This document shows positions 16,653 to 24,607 of a stretch of DNA of 47,766 nt, one piece after another. The stretch lies in IMG/VR virus record IMGVR_UViG_3300037234_000357, positions 1 to 47,766 of that record. One strand, written 5' to 3'. Both the position numbers and the translations under genes were made by a program. The stretch comes from a virus. Every line of letters starts with the position of its first letter. Position 1 is the first letter of the stretch. The notes beneath the pieces are model-generated. The model made no database searches. It had not been told where the DNA came from and saw only the letters and a list, made by a program, of their open reading frames with translations.

Positions 16653-17183
16653 TTATAAAATTTTAGTTCTATATTTGACTTCATAATTCATTGTAAAATT
16701 GACTGCTTTTTTATTCTTTTGTTCTGGCGTTATATCCGATCTCCCTACGAACTTTGACAAATAAACACTATCTGGATATAGAGGCCCTAACGCCATTACC
16801 GACTCTATATCTTGTCGAAAATTCCTAGCTGTATCCATGTCGTCAATTGCAATTTTACCAATAATCTCCACAGTCAAAGATTTGTAATTATATAAGCCTC
16901 TGGCCTCTGAACTATCATCAATGTCTTTAACTTCAATACAAGGCAAACTATCTACAGGGATATTCGTAAACTGCCAATCGTAAACACAACTATTTATATC
17001 AGTGAAAAAACCACGAGTCACGGAAATGGTTTTCAATTGATTAATAATTGCAATAATTATTAGCCTATCTTCTGAGGGGTCAGGTGGGTTAAGATCGGAA
17101 ACAAGTCCCCGCATTATTATAAACCTAACCCCACCCGCGCCTATGCCGGTGCGGAGTCCTTTTGTTAATATCCTACTGGCCAT
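16653..17183 (-). CDS. Probable tail terminator / tail completion protein
   Basis: 176 aa. RLIIIAIINQLKTISVTRGF, VYDWQFTNIPVDSLPCIEV and SLTVEIIGKIAIDDMDTARN follow the alternating strand pattern of gpU-like terminators. It lies just upstream of the tube gene, as usual. The start codon overlaps the upstream stop; an internal methionine (MRGLVSDLN) is an alternative start. Confidence 0.75.
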   Translation of the reverse strand: MASRILTKGLRTGIGAGGVRFIIMRGLVSDLNPPDPSEDRLIIIAIINQLKTISVTRGFFTDINSCVYDWQFTNIPVDSLPCIEVKDIDDSSEARGLYNYKSLTVEIIGKIAIDDMDTARNFRQDIESVMALGPLYPDSVYLSKFVGRSDITPEQKNKKAVNFTMNYEVKYRTKIL

Positions 17184-18139
17184 TATGTTACCCTATTAAT
17201 ATCAGTTGGTTGATCTGGATCGTCAATTTCAAATGTCATTGCCGGGGTGGAGCCATCAAGCTTTCGAGCCGTTCCAACAGTTAGTACGAACCCTAATGAA
17301 TTCATCATGCTCCATATCATGTATAACAATTGCGATAGTGTGGCCGGAGCGCCATCAGCGGCGTAAGCTTCCGTTAGTGCGGTTGTAAGTATATCGGAAC
17401 TGCTTGCATCGTTTAACCCTGCAATCAAAGCGGGAATATCAATATTAGTATCATTAAATATTGCCGCAAGGGAAGCCGGGATATCCGTGTTTGTATTTGC
17501 GAATATTGCCGCAAGGCCTGTTGAATTAGAATCCATTTCCGCCCTGTTCTCAATTGCCGTCGGTGCCGTCCCCACCGGATCAGGCTCAACGGTATTAGCA
17601 CCGTAATCAGTCAAGGCCGTATCAACCTCAGTGTTTACACTGACCTTTTGAGTTGCTGTTAAATCTATATTATCTGAACTTTGAATATTCACATCTTGCA
17701 AGGCGGTGTTAAGATCAAAAGCGTGCATCGCAGAGGCGTGTCCGTAAGTTTCAATCACAATCGCTTTATCAAGCCATATTTTTATAGCTGTTAAATCAGC
17801 TAAATATATTACAATCCTTGCCGCTTGCATTTCCGTTGCAGATAAGACAAGAGAATACCCTTTGCCTTTATCAGTGAATCCGTTTGCGGTACTAGCCTCC
17901 GCACCTTCGTTTTTCATTATGACAGAATCACCGGCGGCATGAACAGCGTCAACCCTGAAATTAACTCCATCGACCTCGAACAATTCAAAATTAATAGTTG
18001 TTTCTATTCCATATTCCCTTAATTCATTTGGCATGTTATCACTCCCTTCTATTCTACGTCTAAGAATTATTATATTGGCTATTACAGGAAGCAAATCCCC
18101 GTAAGATTGCGAACCTAATATATTTCCCCCATACAGCAT
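17183..18139 (-). CDS. Phage structural protein with LAAIF repeats, two possible starts
   Basis: 318 aa from ATG 18139, which has AAGGAGAT upstream. A second in-frame ATG at 18034 (MPNELREYGIETTINFELFE) has its own GGGAGTGATAAC site, giving 283 aa. The middle has 15-residue repeats (LAAIFANTNTDIPA, LAAIFNDTNIDIPA, LIAGLNDASS), suggesting a fibrous or trimeric stalk. The C-terminus (LLYMIWSMMNSLGFVLTVG, RKLDGSTPAMTFEIDDPDQP) is a tail-module ending I recognise from many environmental phages. Probably a tail or neck appendage. Confidence 0.75.
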   Translation of the reverse strand: MLYGGNILGSQSYGDLLPVIANIIILRRRIEGSDNMPNELREYGIETTINFELFEVDGVNFRVDAVHAAGDSVIMKNEGAEASTANGFTDKGKGYSLVLSATEMQAARIVIYLADLTAIKIWLDKAIVIETYGHASAMHAFDLNTALQDVNIQSSDNIDLTATQKVSVNTEVDTALTDYGANTVEPDPVGTAPTAIENRAEMDSNSTGLAAIFANTNTDIPASLAAIFNDTNIDIPALIAGLNDASSSDILTTALTEAYAADGAPATLSQLLYMIWSMMNSLGFVLTVGTARKLDGSTPAMTFEIDDPDQPTDINRVT

Positions 18140-18152
18140 CTATAATATCTCC

Positions 18153-18383
18153 TTATTTTTTATTTTCCGTTTCGACAAGCTGCAATGATAATAAATCCTT
18201 CGAAAGCTGATAATTTCCTTTTTGTCCCTGACCTCTTATGTAACCAGCACACAAACAATTTAATTGTTTCTGTAAAATGTTGATTTCTCTAGTCAGAGCC
18301 AATACGTCTAGCCTCATTGATTCATTTAATATAATTGTTTTCTTTACATCGTCTTTTTTAACTGTATTTTTTTTCCTAACCAT
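18153..18383 (-). CDS. Small coiled-coil protein
   Basis: 76 aa, MVRKKNTVKKDDVKKTIILN, with AAAGGAT upstream. A heptad-like helix (LALTREINILQKQLNCL) lies in the middle. Encoded among fibre-type genes; possibly a structural accessory or assembly protein. Confidence 0.65.
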   Translation of the reverse strand: MVRKKNTVKKDDVKKTIILNESMRLDVLALTREINILQKQLNCLCAGYIRGQGQKGNYQLSKDLLSLQLVETENKK

Positions 18384-18446
18384 GTCATTATCCTTTCCGG
18401 TGATAAATTATCTACCTTTTATAATTGTATTTTTAACCCTCTACCT

Positions 18447-18695
18447 TTACTCTTCCGTCTGTTTCAGGGCCACGTTTTTAACTACAGTCTGTACTTTTAC
18501 TATCCTTGCCTTTATGGCAGAAACAGACGCCTGGTAACCTAATACATGTTGCTCCTCCCTTGCCAGCTCTTTCCGTAATCCCTTCAGTGTTGTCTCACTC
18601 TTAAGAGTTGTAGGCTCTGAAATTTCAATAACGACATCCTCTTCTTTTTCTACTTCGTTATCACCTGTTAACGCCTTAACCGTTCCTGCTGCCAT
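18447..18695 (-). CDS. Small coiled-coil protein
   Basis: 82 aa, MAAGTVKALTGDNEVEKEED, with AAAGGATA upstream. The N-terminus is acidic; the second half is a long helix (KGLRKELAREEQHVLGYQ...). The same class of small helical protein occurs next to phage fibre genes; no specific function is visible. Confidence 0.65.
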   Translation of the reverse strand: MAAGTVKALTGDNEVEKEEDVVIEISEPTTLKSETTLKGLRKELAREEQHVLGYQASVSAIKARIVKVQTVVKNVALKQTEE

Positions 18696-18735
18696 TATTT
18701 TATCCTTTCTATGTAAATTAATTCAATACTGCTGT

Positions 18736-19881
18736 CTATGCTATTGTTCCACAAGGTATATATCTAGTTAAACCGCCGGGTATTGTCACTTTTATAAAGT
18801 GAGTTGTTGTTAATACCTTTGCTGCAATAGCTTCAATAGGATTACCTGTGCCTATCACTGTATTAAATTCTATCATTTCTTCACTCAGATTTGCCTGATC
18901 TAAATATAGTGTTGGAATAGCATTTGCGACAGACGCTTGATCTACATGAAGCTTACCTAGTGATGTTGTTGTGCCGATGCAGACGTTGCCTGATGCGTCG
19001 ATACGTACCTTCTCAGCTAATGAACCATTTAAGTTAGTGTCAAAATGAATATAACCTTCTTCTGCGCCATTAGTATTCACGGCAACACCAGCACCAAACT
19101 GAGCATAAGGAGTTTCGTTAGTATCCGAATCTTGTGCCATAAATCTAATACTAGCTATATTGCCAATAAATGGCGAGGCAGTACTTCGTATTAATAATTC
19201 TCTATTTGAACTTGTAGTTTCAAGATCAAATAGAGTTTCCCCTGCAACCTTAACATGTAATCTCGACGAAGGGCTACTTGTACCGATGCCGACGTTGCCA
19301 CCACTATCTAAAACTAATTGATTTGCGGTTGAGCCTAAAGTTAGATCACCTGACTCAACATCCAATATATTATTACCATACCTTAATGCTGTGCCTGATT
19401 CTGGTTGTAACAACCATGATGCATTACCAGCACCATTATCCTCAGAAGCCATTTGTATCTTGTTCGCTGCTGCTGCTCCAAGTGTGCCATTGACTATTGT
19501 AAGGCTAGCAAGGTTTGTTATGGAGGTTATGTCGGCATTGGTTCCATTCTGGGCTAAATCATCAACCATTTTCTTTGTCATTCCGAGCAACATCTTGTAT
19601 GTTTTTCCAGCCGCGTTCTTAGTGGTGGCCGCTGTCCCCTCCTGCGCCCTTAAGATACTATTTAGCGTATCAGTTGATCTCCCTGGCACCCTTATTATCT
19701 CAACAGACGGGTCATCAGACGGATCGGCATAATCAGTAGAATTCCACCAAACCAAATTGTATGGAAATGTAGAAGGTAGCTTTGCGCCCTCTCCACTACT
19801 CAACACGATTGTAGTTTCAATATCATCGTATCCTGTTGAAACTACAACTTTTCCAAAATTAACTACTGGATCTAATGCCAT
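18736..19881 (-). CDS. Tail fibre / receptor-binding-like protein
   Basis: 381 aa, starting MALDPVVNFGKVVVSTGYDD. Start 19881 is set by AAGGAGT upstream. The N-terminal 130 residues resemble virion-attachment modules (SILRAQEGTAATTKNAAGKT). Then come two copies of the beta-helix-type repeat GNVGIGTSSPSSRLHV and GNVCIGTTTSLGKLHV, found in many phage fibres ahead of a chaperone domain; no peptidase S74 domain follows. Likely host recognition. Confidence 0.8.
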   Translation of the reverse strand: MALDPVVNFGKVVVSTGYDDIETTIVLSSGEGAKLPSTFPYNLVWWNSTDYADPSDDPSVEIIRVPGRSTDTLNSILRAQEGTAATTKNAAGKTYKMLLGMTKKMVDDLAQNGTNADITSITNLASLTIVNGTLGAAAANKIQMASEDNGAGNASWLLQPESGTALRYGNNILDVESGDLTLGSTANQLVLDSGGNVGIGTSSPSSRLHVKVAGETLFDLETTSSNRELLIRSTASPFIGNIASIRFMAQDSDTNETPYAQFGAGVAVNTNGAEEGYIHFDTNLNGSLAEKVRIDASGNVCIGTTTSLGKLHVDQASVANAIPTLYLDQANLSEEMIEFNTVIGTGNPIEAIAAKVLTTTHFIKVTIPGGLTRYIPCGTIA

Positions 19882-19991
19882 TTGCAATACTCCTTATAAA
19901 ATTGTATTATATCAGCTTTCTTATTAAAATCACTCGAATCGCTAAAATCCGAATTCATATGAAGCAATAACTTTGTATTTGCATCTGGCAT
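19872..19991 (-). pseudogene. LamG-like N-terminal stub (39 aa)
   Basis: ATG 19991 begins MPDANTKLLLHMNSDFSDSS and ends after DFNKKADIIQFYKEYCKWH at a TAG that overlaps the next gene's start. DANTKLLLHxDxxFxDSS is the typical opening of phage LamG/concanavalin-like tail domains, which should run for another 150 residues or more. It therefore looks like the leftover 5' end of a lost tail gene, though a functional leader peptide cannot be excluded. AAGGGG lies 10 bases upstream. Confidence 0.55.
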
Positions 19992-20098
19992 AATCCAACA
20001 ACCCCTTAAAGTGTTATTTTAATGTAATATATTTTCTAATTATAGGGATAATGACGGAAAAACAAGCTTAAATAAACCAGTACGCCCGGCCCGGATGA

Positions 20099-20308
20099 TT
20101 ACCCGGCCTTCGGTCTGTTTTTCCAAACGTCCACGCCACCTAATGCGGCAATCAATGTTTCAGCCGTAATCGTCCCGGCGGTCATAGGTTCCATTAAAAC
20201 GGCGTGTGCAATATCAATCGTGGCTATGGCTACTACACAAAATATAACAACGGCCATACGCCGCGCGCCCATAACTGGTTTTCTTACTGTCTTTTTAATT
20301 TTTTCCAT
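20099..20308 (-). CDS. Small membrane protein, holin candidate
   Basis: 69 aa, MEKIKKTVRKPVMGARRMAV. A basic N-terminus precedes a hydrophobic helix (about 17-37, RMAVVIFCVVAIATIDIAHA) and a second weaker apolar segment (ITAETLIAALGGVDVWK) before a charged end. It overlaps the hydrolase gene by 14 bp. Size and topology fit a holin or other lysis membrane protein, which is inference. Confidence 0.65.
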   Translation of the reverse strand: MEKIKKTVRKPVMGARRMAVVIFCVVAIATIDIAHAVLMEPMTAGTITAETLIAALGGVDVWKNRPKAG

Positions 20309-20912
20309 TACTTAGTTTTACTTTCCCCATAATTGAACGCATACACCCGGATAAAACGGGGTAATGATCTACAAAACCACTGTGGCCCCATTTAACAAAA
20401 TACTGCGTTAGGTTCGGGCCTTCGTGTTTGAATTTATAACGCCCGGCGGAACCCATACCATAAAACCGGGCCAACCATACCACGTTATCGTTAACGGACG
20501 CGAAATTATAAACCATTGTGGCCGGGTGCTTCGTCCACCTGTAATTACGTTTGATTGGACACCCCAATAGTATGAGATTATCAACCCTGAACATAGGCCA
20601 TTTCTTCCTTGGCTTCAATCTCATATCCATGGCTATACGCGCCGCCCGTGTCCCATTAGAATGAGCTATAATAATTATGCGAGCGTTAGGGTACTGAAGG
20701 CATATACCATTAAGACGGGCCGCAATGTACTTAGCGGTCATCCTCCGGGTACGGCCTCGAATATTGAAAATCGTTAGTAATTTTTCATACCTTAAATTTA
20801 TGAATGTGCAATTATCCATAAACTCTTCTTGGCTTAAAAGATAGCTTAAATCAGCCATGTTTTTACCAATGGACTCTTGACCGTGGATCGTTATAACAAC
20901 TGTTTTAACCAT
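20295..20912 (-). CDS. Alpha/beta-hydrolase (serine esterase/lipase-like), lysis candidate
   Basis: 205 aa, MVKTVVITIHGQESIGKNMA, with AAAGGATAG upstream. The fold begins with VVITIHG and has the nucleophile elbow IIAHSNGTRAA, with Ser near residue 85 in AHSNG (a GxSxG variant). Asp142 in VNDNVVW and His176 in KWGHSGFVDHY are plausible triad partners. No signal peptide is visible. The family cleaves esters; LysB of mycobacteriophages is a phage example, but this protein is too remote to call LysB. Its pairing with a small membrane protein suggests lysis or envelope attack. Confidence 0.75.
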   Translation of the reverse strand: MVKTVVITIHGQESIGKNMADLSYLLSQEEFMDNCTFINLRYEKLLTIFNIRGRTRRMTAKYIAARLNGICLQYPNARIIIIAHSNGTRAARIAMDMRLKPRKKWPMFRVDNLILLGCPIKRNYRWTKHPATMVYNFASVNDNVVWLARFYGMGSAGRYKFKHEGPNLTQYFVKWGHSGFVDHYPVLSGCMRSIMGKVKLSNGKN

Positions 20913-20938
20913 AATTTTCTATCCTTTCAATTTGCCAT

Positions 20939-22210
20939 TTAAAACAATTCACGCCAAAGAGCCGCACATTCTATTGTGGCACTATTTGCGCTTTTCCCGG
21001 CAATAGTCAATGTTTCATTATGTTTTAAAATAACTCTAAAAGGAGTCAAATCAAAATTGGTTTTATCATTTTTTCCTGCAAGCGGAAAAACCGCAATTTC
21101 TTTTCCCCCTGTTACCGTAGTCCCGGCAACATCTATCTCAACAACACTGTTAGTTGTATTAATATCCAAATATGAAGGCGTTCCGCCTAGCGTTGCATTT
21201 TTAATAAGCCTTACACTTCCAAGATTATTCGCCGAACTCGCCTCAATAGATGCCAGAACATTTTCAATAAAAATATCTATAAAATTTGATTTAGACGCAT
21301 AGGTGTTTTTATTTCTAATTGTAAAAATAGCAACTTCTGTAGTTACGGCTGTCTTTTGCTTTAGACCAGATGAATTTTGTGGTTGGTGTAATTCAATAAA
21401 AGTAGTTCTTCCTTCTGAGAAATAACCAAATGAAGAAGATTTTACTATAATATTACTTGCTGTGGCCTTATTTGCGGCCCACATAATAAAATGAAAATTC
21501 GGATTATGAACCGATGGTTCTATATACTTGTTAGCATATTTTATCATATGAACAAGTATGAAATCACCAGTAGCACTATCTTCAATGAAAAATCTAATAG
21601 CACCAGCACCAAGATATTGATACCTTATTTGAAATACATTAAGATTCGTATGAATCAATGTCATGCCGCTAGGGTTTTTGGTGCCTGCCCCTAATGTATC
21701 AACATTCCAACTTGATTGATCTACTGCAATAAGAGTGTCATTGCTCCATCGTTGTATACCAAAAGCAGTACCAGTATACCCAAAAGAGTATCCATTTCTG
21801 AACGCAAAAGAGCTTCCAGGCACATCCATTACACCGACATATTGTTCTGTACCTGCTACAGGAGAAGTAAATAAGGCGGTAAATCTTGCAACACCTCCTA
21901 TGCCTGATCTGTATTTTGCATGCCTGTAGCTTTCCAGCATACCACTACTACTAGTGGTAGTTGAAGTACTAATAACCGCCATTGCTGAAGACTGTGTTAT
22001 GGTTCCCCCATTAACTACGGTATTTTCGGTAAGGTCGGTATTGTCTACAGTATACTCAAAACTATTCTGGAATTGAGGATATAATTGCCCTACTAGGTTT
22101 TCTCCAAAAGCTGTTTTTTGCGGTTGATCTGGTGGAATAAATAAACCGTAAGACGGTGTAGCAAATGCAAATAAGCAAGCAAATAATATACTTAAATGTA
22201 ATTTTTTCAT
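20939..22210 (-). CDS. Signal-peptide-bearing virion-type surface protein
   Basis: 423 aa. The first 22 residues are a Sec-type signal (MKKLHLSILFACLFAFATPS, then YG). The mature part has QLYPQFQNSFEYTVDNTDLT, SYRHAKYRSGIGGVARFTAL and QIRYQYLGAGAIRFFIEDSA. I recognise this pattern from surface or fibre proteins of environmental viruses, where no signal peptide is expected. It is beta-rich, with Thr/Ser runs. A 5' AAGGAGAAAAAT precedes the start. Whether it is exported or packaged cannot be told from sequence. Confidence 0.75.
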   Translation of the reverse strand: MKKLHLSILFACLFAFATPSYGLFIPPDQPQKTAFGENLVGQLYPQFQNSFEYTVDNTDLTENTVVNGGTITQSSAMAVISTSTTTSSSGMLESYRHAKYRSGIGGVARFTALFTSPVAGTEQYVGVMDVPGSSFAFRNGYSFGYTGTAFGIQRWSNDTLIAVDQSSWNVDTLGAGTKNPSGMTLIHTNLNVFQIRYQYLGAGAIRFFIEDSATGDFILVHMIKYANKYIEPSVHNPNFHFIMWAANKATASNIIVKSSSFGYFSEGRTTFIELHQPQNSSGLKQKTAVTTEVAIFTIRNKNTYASKSNFIDIFIENVLASIEASSANNLGSVRLIKNATLGGTPSYLDINTTNSVVEIDVAGTTVTGGKEIAVFPLAGKNDKTNFDLTPFRVILKHNETLTIAGKSANSATIECAALWRELF

Positions 22211-22228
22211 ATTATTTTTCTCCTTAAA

Positions 22229-22534
22229 TTAATCCTCTGATAATATCAACACTGTAAACCCTGTATTGTCCGGCTGAATGCCCACCACGTTGTACGTAAT
22301 GGAGGTATCCATATCAGTGAATATGTCTCCATGTGCCATACTCAACACGTCTGTATCTGCCACCGTAATTGCCGGGGCCGTGTCCTCCACGTCCTCAATA
22401 ACTACGACAAATTGATTATCAAATATAACGTTTATTTCTAACCCGGTACGATCATTTAAAAATGTGTGTGCAAAATCTTTAGGGTTTAAAAATACGTTTT
22501 TAATATCCGCATTCATTATGTCTTTTAGTGTCAT
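22229..22534 (-). CDS. Head-tail joining protein, lambda FII-like
   Basis: 101 aa, MTLKDIMNADIKNVFLNPKD. The MxxxDLxxxDxxxVFLNxxxFA opening and the C-terminal beta set match the GpFII/head-tail joining family, which caps the head-completion ring and receives the tail. It follows the major capsid gene as in lambda. Confidence 0.85.
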   Translation of the reverse strand: MTLKDIMNADIKNVFLNPKDFAHTFLNDRTGLEINVIFDNQFVVVIEDVEDTAPAITVADTDVLSMAHGDIFTDMDTSITYNVVGIQPDNTGFTVLILSED

Positions 22535-22554
22535 GGTTTTATATGAGAGAGGTT

Positions 22555-22619
22555 AGTGGTTCAAGTTCAAATGGCCAACTGGAATAGCTGAAAGGATAAG
22601 TACTATCCAGCTGACCACT
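22555..22619. other. Hairpin downstream of the major capsid gene
   Basis: Nested inverted repeats: AGTGGT (22555-22560) with ACCACT (22614-22619), and AGCTG (22586-22590) with CAGCT (22608-22612) enclosing GATA/TATC. It fills most of the 114-bp gap between capsid and connector genes and could slow transcription or protect or process the mRNA. No U-tract. Confidence 0.5.
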
Positions 22620-22648
22620 CGAATGTATTATATATCAATTAATACCGA

Positions 22649-23608
22649 TCAGGAAACACCGGTTATCAATCGACCTGCACCTACAAAAGTATAGACTGTA
22701 TCCGTGTTCTGCCTTGCTCTGAAAACATCAGACCTATTGGATTCAGCCCTATACTGTTCAGTCATTATGTTTTCTGGGCTATCACCTGTCCATAGCATAG
22801 TACGACCAAATGAAGGCTCTTTTAAATCTCTACCACTAGACACCTTATACAGGCCACATATAGTATTTGTCCATACATCAGTTAAAGATTTAGATTGACC
22901 CTTTTTCGCCGCGTCTACCTGCGCATCTGCAATTATAACCTCATCAACACCAAAGTATGAAGCTAGGATCGCTAACTGTGCTGCTTCTCCGCCCAACTCG
23001 ATAGGATTGGTATATTTCAATGCATCTGTAATCTCGGCAGTTAGCAAGAGATCGTTTTTACTTGCGTCTGAAATTACCATAACATTCGGCTTGATACCAA
23101 ACCCTGAACGCATGGCTTCCTTCGCCGCCAGTACATCAATTCTCGGCGTTGCTGTAGCGGCTGTACTCCATGCAACGGCTGCTGCCGCATTAGCAATGGA
23201 AGCAGTTGCAAGTGCCAATGCAACTGATCTTTGCTCCTGCTTACGCAAGATAACATCAACTGAACGCATAACAGCAATTGCCTCCGCGTCTATCTGCGCA
23301 TCGCCATAAAGCGTACGCTCTGAATCATCAAGTAATTCCTCAAAACCATCTTCCTCACAGGAATAGGTCTGCTTTTTGAAGGTGTAATCAGACCTATTAT
23401 ATGCAGCCCTTGGCGCACGTCTAGTTTTCTGAGATTTTAAGAAACTTTCCACGGTAATCACCGGGTATTCACCTTCTTTCTTTGGAGTCTGAAACGTAGG
23501 AAAAATTCTCAATCCTACAAACCCACGCTGTGAAGCTTCCATTGCATATTCCCATGCAATGGTTCCTAAATCATTTCTGACAATAGCCGTTGTTTCTGGA
23601 CTTGGCAT
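22649..23608 (-). CDS. Major capsid protein
   Basis: 319 aa, MPSPETTAIVRNDLGTIAWE, with GGGAGG upstream. It fits lambda E-type HK97-fold capsids: an N-arm, FKKQTYSCEEDGFEELLD, an Ala-rich helix (ALALATASIANAAAAVAWST), FGIKPNVMVISDASKNDLLL and a C-terminal VFRARQNTDTVYTF. Location after the protease/scaffold and decoration genes is the expected one. Slightly shorter than lambda E (341 aa). Confidence 0.9.
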   Translation of the reverse strand: MPSPETTAIVRNDLGTIAWEYAMEASQRGFVGLRIFPTFQTPKKEGEYPVITVESFLKSQKTRRAPRAAYNRSDYTFKKQTYSCEEDGFEELLDDSERTLYGDAQIDAEAIAVMRSVDVILRKQEQRSVALALATASIANAAAAVAWSTAATATPRIDVLAAKEAMRSGFGIKPNVMVISDASKNDLLLTAEITDALKYTNPIELGGEAAQLAILASYFGVDEVIIADAQVDAAKKGQSKSLTDVWTNTICGLYKVSSGRDLKEPSFGRTMLWTGDSPENIMTEQYRAESNRSDVFRARQNTDTVYTFVGAGRLITGVS

Positions 23609-23674
23609 TTGTTAAACCTCCCTCTTTAGATTACTATAAAAATATAATATTATTTCTATTCTGAAACCGGGGCC

Positions 23675-23736
23675 GGGAAAAGGGGGCTGTTATGCGGAGC
23701 CCCGTGGGGTTGGAGCCACTGCTTTCCCCTTTTCCC
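23675..23736. other. Strong hairpin in the capsid gene leader
   Basis: GGGAAAAGGGG (23675-23685) and CCCCTTTTCCC (23726-23736) form a perfect 11-bp stem with a further CCCC-GT-GGGG hairpin inside the loop. It lies about 70 bp upstream of the capsid start on the minus-strand mRNA. No U-tract follows, so a 5' stabilising or processing role is more likely than termination. Confidence 0.7.
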
Positions 23737-23753
23737 TGCTTGGCATATATTTA

Positions 23754-24518
23754 CTAATTAATCTTTACGTTATACACTGGCCTTGTAACTGCACCCACAA
23801 GGGTACCGGTTGCAGTGGCTATAATCTGAAGCCTATCGCCTTCAACTATCAGCAGATTTGCGGCAGTACCGTGTAACGTCATTTGCCTCTTGCTGTTCGC
23901 GGTAAGAGCTACACCGCCAGTGGCTTTTGTCGTGTTCGCATCATCAACGGCAAGCATTGCCGTACTGCCGGCACCAGCCTGTCCAAGATTAACCACTGAG
24001 AATGTGATATAATTAGTATCACTTGCGGCAAGTGCGGCCAAACTAGAGAAATCAATTCCAACTAAAGATCCAGACTGCTTTGCAATGATATACTCTGAAG
24101 TCGCACCAGTAGTTGCAATACTTGTGACCCCGGCTGTCCCTGATACCTGCATAGGTACCGGATATACCAAGATCTCAATTATATCACCATCTGCGGTGGC
24201 AGCTTCCAGCGCCTTGCCAAATTTACCTCCTGCGGCTGTAGCTGAACACTTACCATCGGCAGCAGGGTATACATCTTCGCCTTCAGAGATTGCACCATTA
24301 GCTACCATCTCAAGAGTACCTGTTTTGTTAAGAGGCTCAATAGCGGCCAGCTTAGTAATAGCGGTCAAAACCTCATTGATACCCATTCCCGGATCACCTA
24401 CACCGGAAATCGCTACCTCCGGTGGACTTGTAACCGTACCGGCCACAATAGACACCCTTAACTTCTGTGCCAATTCAACGCTTGCAATCATCGTTAACGG
24501 GTTTGTAGTTTTTCCCAT
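23754..24518 (-). CDS. Capsid decoration protein (DUF2190-like)
   Basis: 254 aa. Start ATG 24518 (MGKTTNPLTMIASVELAQKL) follows AAGGAGG. The first half matches DUF2190-type decoration proteins (GAISEGEDVYPAADGK, FGKALEAATADGDIIEILVY). The second half (SLAALAASDTNYITFSVVNL...) is a separate beta domain. It lies between the protease and the capsid gene, the lambda gpD position, but is twice the size of gpD. Confidence 0.8.
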   Translation of the reverse strand: MGKTTNPLTMIASVELAQKLRVSIVAGTVTSPPEVAISGVGDPGMGINEVLTAITKLAAIEPLNKTGTLEMVANGAISEGEDVYPAADGKCSATAAGGKFGKALEAATADGDIIEILVYPVPMQVSGTAGVTSIATTGATSEYIIAKQSGSLVGIDFSSLAALAASDTNYITFSVVNLGQAGAGSTAMLAVDDANTTKATGGVALTANSKRQMTLHGTAANLLIVEGDRLQIIATATGTLVGAVTRPVYNVKIN

Positions 24519-24544
24519 TTTCTTCAACCTCCTTGATTAAAATA

Positions 24545-24607
24545 TATAAAAATTAGCTTTCTTTTTACTTTTTACTTTTTATATGCTTTCTTTTTACTTT
24601 TTACTAT
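24545..24607. repeat. AT-rich short tandem repeats (TTTACTTTT type)
   Basis: The plus strand repeats CTTTCTTTTTACTTTTTACT with a second near copy and a final ACTATTTACT. It lies directly after the protease/scaffold stop. Similar units occur at about 11170-11200 and 35455-35513. Confidence 0.6.

Noticed and set aside
20080-20110. Rho-independent terminator at the end of the small membrane gene (GGCCGGG...CCGGGCC)
   Set aside because: The two arms do not pair cleanly without a bulge, and no adjacent U-tract is present.
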